Source: Peribacillus kribbensis DSM 17871 (GTDB lineage: Bacteria > Bacillota > Bacilli > Bacillales > DSM-1321). Taken from it: a DNA stretch of 56,790 nucleotides. Positions within the stretch are counted from its first letter, which is position 1; each line of letters begins with the position of its first letter. The notes under the pieces were generated by a model that worked only from the letters and a program-made list of their open reading frames with translations, was not told where the DNA came from and did not search any database. The stretch covers positions 1 through 56,790 of the forward strand of contig NZ_AUMQ01000038.1 of the NCBI RefSeq assembly GCF_000430765.1, given 5' to 3'. This document shows, in pieces, positions 51,938 to 56,790 of the stretch. The position numbers and the translations under genes are program-made.

Positions 51938-52006
51938 AGGGTCAGACCCCATAAAAAAGTATGTTTCATAGGGTTTTTGGCTCAGGAAATGGGGACAGTC
52001 CCCCTA
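51938..52006. repeat. Pair of REP-like motifs upstream of ywqB
   Basis: AGGGTCAGACCCCA (51938-51952) and AGGAAATGGGGACAGTCCCC (51984-52006). Both are palindromic cores of the REP-like family in the window, here beside the transposase relic and just before the ywqB ribosome site. Confidence 0.7.
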
Positions 52007-52022
52007 GTGAGGAGGATTTGGT

Positions 52023-53636
52023 TTGGATGTTTTGAAGGTTGGGGAGCTTTTGCTGGAGGTTTTGGATCGGGATGATGCCGAGGCTGCGGAGGCAGTCCAG
52101 AAGGGATTTGCTTTGCATAGCCGGGGGCTTGTGTATCGTCTTGCGGATTTTGGCGAGGAAATTACGGCCACGGTCCAGGACGAGGGGACAAAGAAGGTGT
52201 ATCTCGACTGCATCATGCCTCAGGAAAGCAGCTGTTCCTGTAATTGGGGCTTTATGTGCCAGCACCAGATTGCGGTCTTCCTGACAGCCTATGCCCGGAA
52301 GGCAAGTGCGATTTCATGGCTGTCCTCATGGAAAGGAACTTCCAAGTCTCCTGCCGAGGAGCTAAGCAATGTGATTCCGATCACTAGTGCAAAGGAATTA
52401 CTGAAGCAGAAGACCTCCATGAGCCGGGATTACTCCACCTGGAAAAAGTTCACGAAGAGCAGCTTTAAGAGCTATATCCTTGAAAATAAAACCATGCCTG
52501 AATATATGCTGGACCGGATGCTCTCAAGCTTTAATCAGCGCATAAGGGAAAAAGCGCCGCTTGAACGTGAATGGCGGCATTTATATGACTTTATTACAAA
52601 TTATATTGTATTTCTGGAATGCCTGAAGCTTTTAAATGCTGAATCGAGCCCAAAGGTCTCTCTTTCCTTTTTCCACGACCTGGCCGCCGATCTGGCCGAG
52701 GAGCTTCAGGATATGGTCCTTTCAATCGGAAGACAGTCCCAGCCATTCGCCTTCGATAAAATGCTTGCCGGGATCAAGGATGAAGCTGAGCAGCTTCTCT
52801 CCGGCCGCAATCCCCTTCAGTTTGAACGCCTGGAGCTCTACCGCTCACTCTGGAGGCACCTTTTTAATTCCAAGGACTGGCGCACCGCTGAATGGGACCG
52901 GCTTCAATCGGAGCTGGATGAGCCTCATTCGGAAATAGAGAAGCTTTCTCTTCAGGTTGCAGCCATCCACCTATCACTTCTGCTGAGTAAAGATGAAGAG
53001 GCCCGGAGCCTGATCGATGGACTGCCCCCTTCAGCCAGCCCTTTTCTCTATTCATGGCTGCAGCGGGCCATCGAGACGGGCAATGAGAAGCGGACCCTCT
53101 TTTTTGTGGAGCATGTGATAAACAGGATTGGAGCCTATTTAGGAGCCCTCCACTCCTATTATGAGCGGTCTGACTTTGTTAGGACCTTCGCCATGCCGAT
53201 CAGGGTATTCTGCCAGGAGACCAAGAAGTCCGATCTTTTGGAACGGTTTTATAAAGAGACGCTTCCCTACAGCTTTCTCGAATATGCGAGGATGCTTCTG
53301 GAACAGAAGGAATACCGGCGCTGGGTCGAGCTCCAGGTGATTTCCGGCGACGGACTCAGCATGGTGTCAAACGAGACCATCAAGATCCTGCAGAAGGAAG
53401 AACCGTCCCTTCTGCTGCCGCTCTATCATCATGTGGTCTTTACAAGCCTTGAGCAGAAGAACCGGCCAGCTTATAAAACGGCCGTCCGTTACTTGAAAAA
53501 GCTGAAAACCTTATATAAAAAATTAGATCAGGAAGAAAGATGGGCTTATTTCTTGAACCATCTCACCGTCTCTACCAAGCGTCTGCGGGCCTTTCAGGAA
53601 GAATTGCAAAGGGGTAAGCTGATCCATGTGGAATAA
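52023..53636 (+). CDS. ywqB: SWIM zinc-finger protein, YwqB-like
   Basis: This 537-residue protein carries a SWIM zinc finger, CSCNWGFMCQH (Cys71, Cys73, Cys79, His81), after a ~65-residue N-terminal domain. The remainder is helical and without known domains. SWIM fingers bind DNA or protein and are often encoded beside SNF2 helicases, as here and in B. subtilis ywqB-ywqA. The start is TTG, with GAGGAGG seven bases ahead. The last 11 bases overlap the helicase gene. Confidence 0.87.
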   Translation: MDVLKVGELLLEVLDRDDAEAAEAVQKGFALHSRGLVYRLADFGEEITATVQDEGTKKVYLDCIMPQESSCSCNWGFMCQHQIAVFLTAYARKASAISWLSSWKGTSKSPAEELSNVIPITSAKELLKQKTSMSRDYSTWKKFTKSSFKSYILENKTMPEYMLDRMLSSFNQRIREKAPLEREWRHLYDFITNYIVFLECLKLLNAESSPKVSLSFFHDLAADLAEELQDMVLSIGRQSQPFAFDKMLAGIKDEAEQLLSGRNPLQFERLELYRSLWRHLFNSKDWRTAEWDRLQSELDEPHSEIEKLSLQVAAIHLSLLLSKDEEARSLIDGLPPSASPFLYSWLQRAIETGNEKRTLFFVEHVINRIGAYLGALHSYYERSDFVRTFAMPIRVFCQETKKSDLLERFYKETLPYSFLEYARMLLEQKEYRRWVELQVISGDGLSMVSNETIKILQKEEPSLLLPLYHHVVFTSLEQKNRPAYKTAVRYLKKLKTLYKKLDQEERWAYFLNHLTVSTKRLRAFQEELQRGKLIHVE

Positions 53637-56520
53637 ATCAAAAATACTTGTAGATGTCCAGATGCATAAAGATGGCCAGTTTATGATAACCGGCCGGGAT
53701 GAAAATCATCATAATATCCCTATCCAGACCTTAAGGAAGCTGTTCTTTACCTGGGATGAATCCAGCTTCTACGGGACGATGCTTGAAACAAAGGGCTATG
53801 AAAAGCTGGCGGGTGTCCCTGTCGATGCCTGGGGCATGCTGAGTGTGTTCGGAAAAGAAACCTTTAACAGCTTTATTGAATGGGATTGGGGAGACTTTGC
53901 CTCCTTCTGCCTATCGACTGCCCATTCCCTGCTGGAAGGCTTCGAGCAGGGAGTCCCTGTCCCGGATTTTGCGCGCCTTCTGCGTGAAGAACCTGCCTGG
54001 GACCTGCCTCCTGGTATTCTGAATGAATTTGATTCAGGCTTTCTCGAGGAGCCGCTGGCCGTTCCCTTGGCCGCAGCAGGAATGAATGCCGGCAGGGAAC
54101 AGACCGTCAAAGCCCGGGAATTTCTTGAAAACTGGTATAATGCGGCAGCCTCTCAATACTTAGCGCGGACGGTAAGCGAAGAGCGCTGGCAATCCACGAT
54201 CAAGGGATTTTCTGAAGCAAGTACAACTCCGGAGGAGCTTCAGGCATACTTCACTCCCGAGCGCTGGCAAAAATGGCTGAATCCAAAAGAGGACACGAAA
54301 CCGTTCACGACCGTTCTCCGGCTTACAGAGCCTGAAAACGGAGAAGGTCCGTGGATCCTTGAAACCATGCTCAGATCCAAAAAAGATGAAACAACTATTC
54401 TTCCTTTTGCAGGAAAAGGCCGCCAAAAGCCGCCAAAAAGCTGGCAGCCCTTCTTGGATGAAGCAAAGCAGGAAGTGGAGGACTGGGCGAAGCTCGCTCC
54501 CTATTTACGGGCAGAGGGCACCTTTATCAACGAACTGGATGAGGCCGAGGCCTGGGACTTTTTAACGAATGAAAGTGAAAAGCTGATCTTCCTCGGAGCA
54601 GAAATTCTGCTTCCATCCTGGTGGCAGGCCATCCGCGAGGCTTCTTTCCGCGTGAAGGCACGTGTAAAAAGCACGCCGTCCTCGCGTGGGCCTTCCTATG
54701 TCGGTCTGCAGGCACTGATGGATTTCGACTGGCGCTTCTCCATGAATGGAGTCGACTTTTCAGAAGCCGAGTTTCAAAAGATGGTTGAAGAAAAGCGGCG
54801 CCTCATCTATGTACAGGGGCAATGGGTGAAGCTCGATCCCGCCTTTATCCGCCAGATTCAGGATATGATGCACGAGGCAGAGAAAAAAGGGCTCCAGCTC
54901 AGCGATCTCCTTCATCAGGAGCTGTCTCCGGCGGAGGAAGAAGACGACGCTGCAGGAGAAGACGATGATATGCTGAGGATCCAGTTTGAGCTGAACATGG
55001 AGCTGAAGCGCCTGATGTCTTCTCTCAGGGAAACAAGATCCATTCCGGTTGTTTCTCCGACTGAAAACCTCCACGGGACATTGAGGCCTTACCAGATCCA
55101 GGGATTAAGCTGGCTTTACTTCCTGAGGGAGCATGGCTTTGGTGCCTGTCTCGCCGATGATATGGGACTTGGAAAAACCGTTCAGATCATCGCTTATCTC
55201 TTGAAAGTGAAGAGTGCTGGCAGCGGGGACAGCCAAGAGGCAGACGGAAAGCCTGCCCTCGATACATCCCTGATCATCTGCCCGACATCCGTTCTTGGAA
55301 ACTGGCAGCGGGAGCTTGAACGATTTGCTCCCGACCTGAAGGTGTATCTGCATTACGGCAGCAGCCGGCCAAAGGATGCCGAGTTTTATGAGACGGTCAA
55401 GGATTATGATGTGGTGCTCACTTCATACGGCATCACCCATCAGGATACCACCGAGCTTGAATCCATCCATTGGTCGAGCATCATTCTGGATGAAGCGCAG
55501 AATATTAAAAACGCCGGCACTAAGCAGTCCAGGGCTGTGAGAAAGTTACAGGGTACGCACCACATCGCCCTCACAGGAACACCGATGGAAAACCGTCTGA
55601 GCGAGCTCTGGGCCATCTTTGATTTTATCAACAAAGGCTATCTGGGAACGCTCGGCCAGTTTCAGGAGAAATATGTGGGTGCCATTGAACGGGAGCAGCA
55701 GCAGGGGAAAATCAAGGAGCTTCAGCATCTGATTCAGCCGTTCTTATTAAGGCGGACCAAAAAGGATAAAGAAGTCGCCCTCAATCTTCCGGATAAGCAG
55801 GAGCAGAAGGAATTTGTTCCACTGACAAGCGAGCAGGCTTCCCTGTATGAACAGCTAGTCCAGGATACCTTCTCCCAGATCGAAAAGCTGTCTGCGATGG
55901 AAAGAAAGGGCATGATCCTTTCTCTATTAGGCAAGCTTAAGCAGCTTTGTGACCATCCTTCTCTCTATCTGAAGGAAGGTGTGGAGCAGCATGAAGCGGC
56001 ACGTTCCGGAAAGCTCGAGAAGCTGGTCGAGCTGATTGATGCAGTCCAGGATCAAAAGGAAAGCTGCCTCATTTTCACCCAGTATATCGGAATGGGAGAA
56101 ATGATGAAGAATCTGCTGCAGGAACGCTTCGGCCTGGATGTGCCTTTCCTGAACGGAAGCATGCCGAAGGCCAAACGGGATGAACTCATTGCCGACTTCC
56201 AGGAAGGAAAATTCCCGATCTTCATCCTATCCTTAAAGGCTGGCGGAACAGGGCTCAATCTGACGGCAGCCAATCACGTCATCCACTATGACCGCTGGTG
56301 GAACCCGGCCGTTGAGAACCAGGCAACAGACCGTGCCTACCGGATCGGCCAGAAGAAGTTCGTCCATGTCCATAAGCTCGTCTCCACAGGGACACTCGAG
56401 GAAAAAATCGATGCTATGCTTGAGAAAAAGCAGGCCTTGAACGAAGAAATCCTCAAGGGCGAAACCTGGCTCACCGAACTGTCCGACAAGGAACTGCTTG
56501 ACCTTGTTGCTCTTTCTTAG
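53626..56520 (+). CDS. ywqA: SNF2-family DNA helicase/translocase, YwqA-like
   Basis: This 964-residue SWI/SNF ATPase has an N-terminal bacterial SNF2-associated region (about 1-470) before motif Q/I (LRPYQIQGLSWLYF, LADDMGLGKTVQ near 505-515). Motif II (ILDEAQNIKN near 620), motif III (ALTGTPMENRLSELW) and a helicase C-domain (TGLNLTAANHVIHYDRWWNP, DRAYRIGQ near 900) follow. It moves along double-stranded DNA and may act in repair or transcription with its SWIM partner. Length and domain order fit YwqA. Confidence 0.94.
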   Translation: MWNKSKILVDVQMHKDGQFMITGRDENHHNIPIQTLRKLFFTWDESSFYGTMLETKGYEKLAGVPVDAWGMLSVFGKETFNSFIEWDWGDFASFCLSTAHSLLEGFEQGVPVPDFARLLREEPAWDLPPGILNEFDSGFLEEPLAVPLAAAGMNAGREQTVKAREFLENWYNAAASQYLARTVSEERWQSTIKGFSEASTTPEELQAYFTPERWQKWLNPKEDTKPFTTVLRLTEPENGEGPWILETMLRSKKDETTILPFAGKGRQKPPKSWQPFLDEAKQEVEDWAKLAPYLRAEGTFINELDEAEAWDFLTNESEKLIFLGAEILLPSWWQAIREASFRVKARVKSTPSSRGPSYVGLQALMDFDWRFSMNGVDFSEAEFQKMVEEKRRLIYVQGQWVKLDPAFIRQIQDMMHEAEKKGLQLSDLLHQELSPAEEEDDAAGEDDDMLRIQFELNMELKRLMSSLRETRSIPVVSPTENLHGTLRPYQIQGLSWLYFLREHGFGACLADDMGLGKTVQIIAYLLKVKSAGSGDSQEADGKPALDTSLIICPTSVLGNWQRELERFAPDLKVYLHYGSSRPKDAEFYETVKDYDVVLTSYGITHQDTTELESIHWSSIILDEAQNIKNAGTKQSRAVRKLQGTHHIALTGTPMENRLSELWAIFDFINKGYLGTLGQFQEKYVGAIEREQQQGKIKELQHLIQPFLLRRTKKDKEVALNLPDKQEQKEFVPLTSEQASLYEQLVQDTFSQIEKLSAMERKGMILSLLGKLKQLCDHPSLYLKEGVEQHEAARSGKLEKLVELIDAVQDQKESCLIFTQYIGMGEMMKNLLQERFGLDVPFLNGSMPKAKRDELIADFQEGKFPIFILSLKAGGTGLNLTAANHVIHYDRWWNPAVENQATDRAYRIGQKKFVHVHKLVSTGTLEEKIDAMLEKKQALNEEILKGETWLTELSDKELLDLVALS

Positions 56521-56571
56521 TGTTATCGGAAAGGGCTGGCCGTTTTCAGGTGCTTTGCCGAAATGAAATGT

Positions 56572-56603
56572 GAGACTCGCCAACGATGGCGAGTCTCTTT
56601 ATT
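56572..56603 (+). terminator. Terminator of ywqB-ywqA
   Basis: GAGACTCGCC and GGCGAGTCTC pair perfectly across AACGAT, then TTTATTA. Confidence 0.9.
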
Positions 56604-56629
56604 AGGAGTACATTGAGTTACCCGCAAAA

Positions 56630-56699
56630 TCAAAATAAGGGGAGATTTTCCCATTATTTGCTGGATGGAGCCCATTTCAGGAAAAATAAGGGGAAGTTT
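56630..56699. repeat. Partial AAGGGGA hairpin repeat at the right edge
   Basis: AAAATAAGGGGAGATTTTCC, then about 30 bp later AAAAATAAGGGGAAG, cut by the IS at 56700. It matches the first part of the repeats at 17977 and 18320. Its last arm is the exact complement of the arm left at 338-350. Confidence 0.75.
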
Positions 56700-56790
56700 G
56701 GACTTCCGTCAAGAAAGTGGACACTAATTTTAGGATAACTTTTAAAATGATGGCTTGTTTTGTATAAACTAAATGTTTCCCTAGGTAGGA
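56700..56790 (+). mobile_element. Left end of an IS3-family element, cut by the window edge
   Basis: The terminal repeat GGACTTCCGTCAAGAAAGTG (56700-56724 in full) is the inverted partner of 310-334. The remaining 66 bp are the leader before orfA. It has the same orientation as the copy at the left edge. Confidence 0.8.

Noticed and set aside
53626-56520. SWIM/SNF2 pair as a phage-defence system
   Set aside because: SNF2 genes occur in defence islands, but this pair matches the ordinary ywqB-ywqA arrangement of bacilli and has no nuclease or methylase partner here.
1-56790. Composite transposon bounded by two direct IS copies
   Set aside because: The interior is over 56 kb of ordinary chromosomal genes (tagGH, galE, ywqAB) and the outer junctions show no shared target duplication. 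A contig ending at repeats explains it better.
1-56790. Circular replicon whose ends meet inside one IS copy
   Set aside because: The hairpin arms at the two ends are complementary, which is suggestive, but the junction bases differ (TTT and AAT), no replication or partition gene is present, and the gene content is chromosomal.

Overview
The window looks like about 57 kb of chromosome from a Bacillus-type Firmicute (Bacillaceae). The evidence is strong AGGAGG-type ribosome sites, frequent TTG/GTG starts, tagG/tagH wall teichoic acid export genes, a ywqB-ywqA SWIM/SNF2 pair, yknW/yknX-like genes, a SleB-type cell-wall hydrolase, SH3-bearing secreted wall enzymes, and many hairpin-plus-T-run terminators. 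No rRNA, tRNA or CRISPR array was seen. The species cannot be named from this sequence.

Layout. Both edges lie inside copies of one IS3-family element (right end at 1-334, left end from 56700), each bordered by the same AAATAAGGGGAAG hairpin arm, so the window is probably a contig that stops at repeats. A second, complete IS3-family element (428-1718) sits in the loop of a terminator. Next come a minus-strand response regulator/histidine kinase/ABC exporter operon (1763-5558), a 21-bp GCATG-type tandem repeat (5658-5954), and small-molecule enzymes (6109-9973: Nudix, HAD phosphatase, methyltransferase, P-loop kinase, quinone reductase). Secreted enzymes follow (subtilase, SH3-amidase, SH3-C39 peptidase; 10137-19753). 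Among them lies a patch of decayed genes (15887-17638) and a duplicated four-hairpin repeat (17977-18650).

From 20163 there are a metabolite:H+ symporter with a CcpA-type cre site, a TsuA/YeeE-type sulfur-compound channel, an AT-rich accessory patch punctuated by three near-identical terminators (23.1-25.3 kb), and a secreted alkaline phosphatase. The minus-strand block 28114-37545 (galE, tagG, tagH, a GT4, a GT2-TagF fusion, a GT2) looks like one cell-wall glycopolymer synthesis and export cluster. From 37.9 to 39 kb there are two more broken genes. Then come a secreted GH70 GtfC-type alpha-glucanotransferase, an esterase next to a broken HIT gene, a secreted GDPD-PhoD fusion, a SleB-type hydrolase, a TPR regulator with YknW/YknX-like partners, a REP/RAYT relic (51.2-52.0 kb), and ywqB-ywqA.

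Shared theme. Many genes build, export or degrade the envelope: teichoic acid polymerase and ABC exporter, amidase, SleB-type hydrolase, C39 peptidase, alkaline phosphatase and the GDPD-PhoD protein. The most unusual protein is the GDPD-PhoD fusion at 44025-46235. Its GlpQ-like half has lost both catalytic histidines and one metal ligand, while the PhoD half looks intact. This suggests a teichoic-acid phosphodiesterase with a built-in, catalytically dead GlpQ module used for binding.
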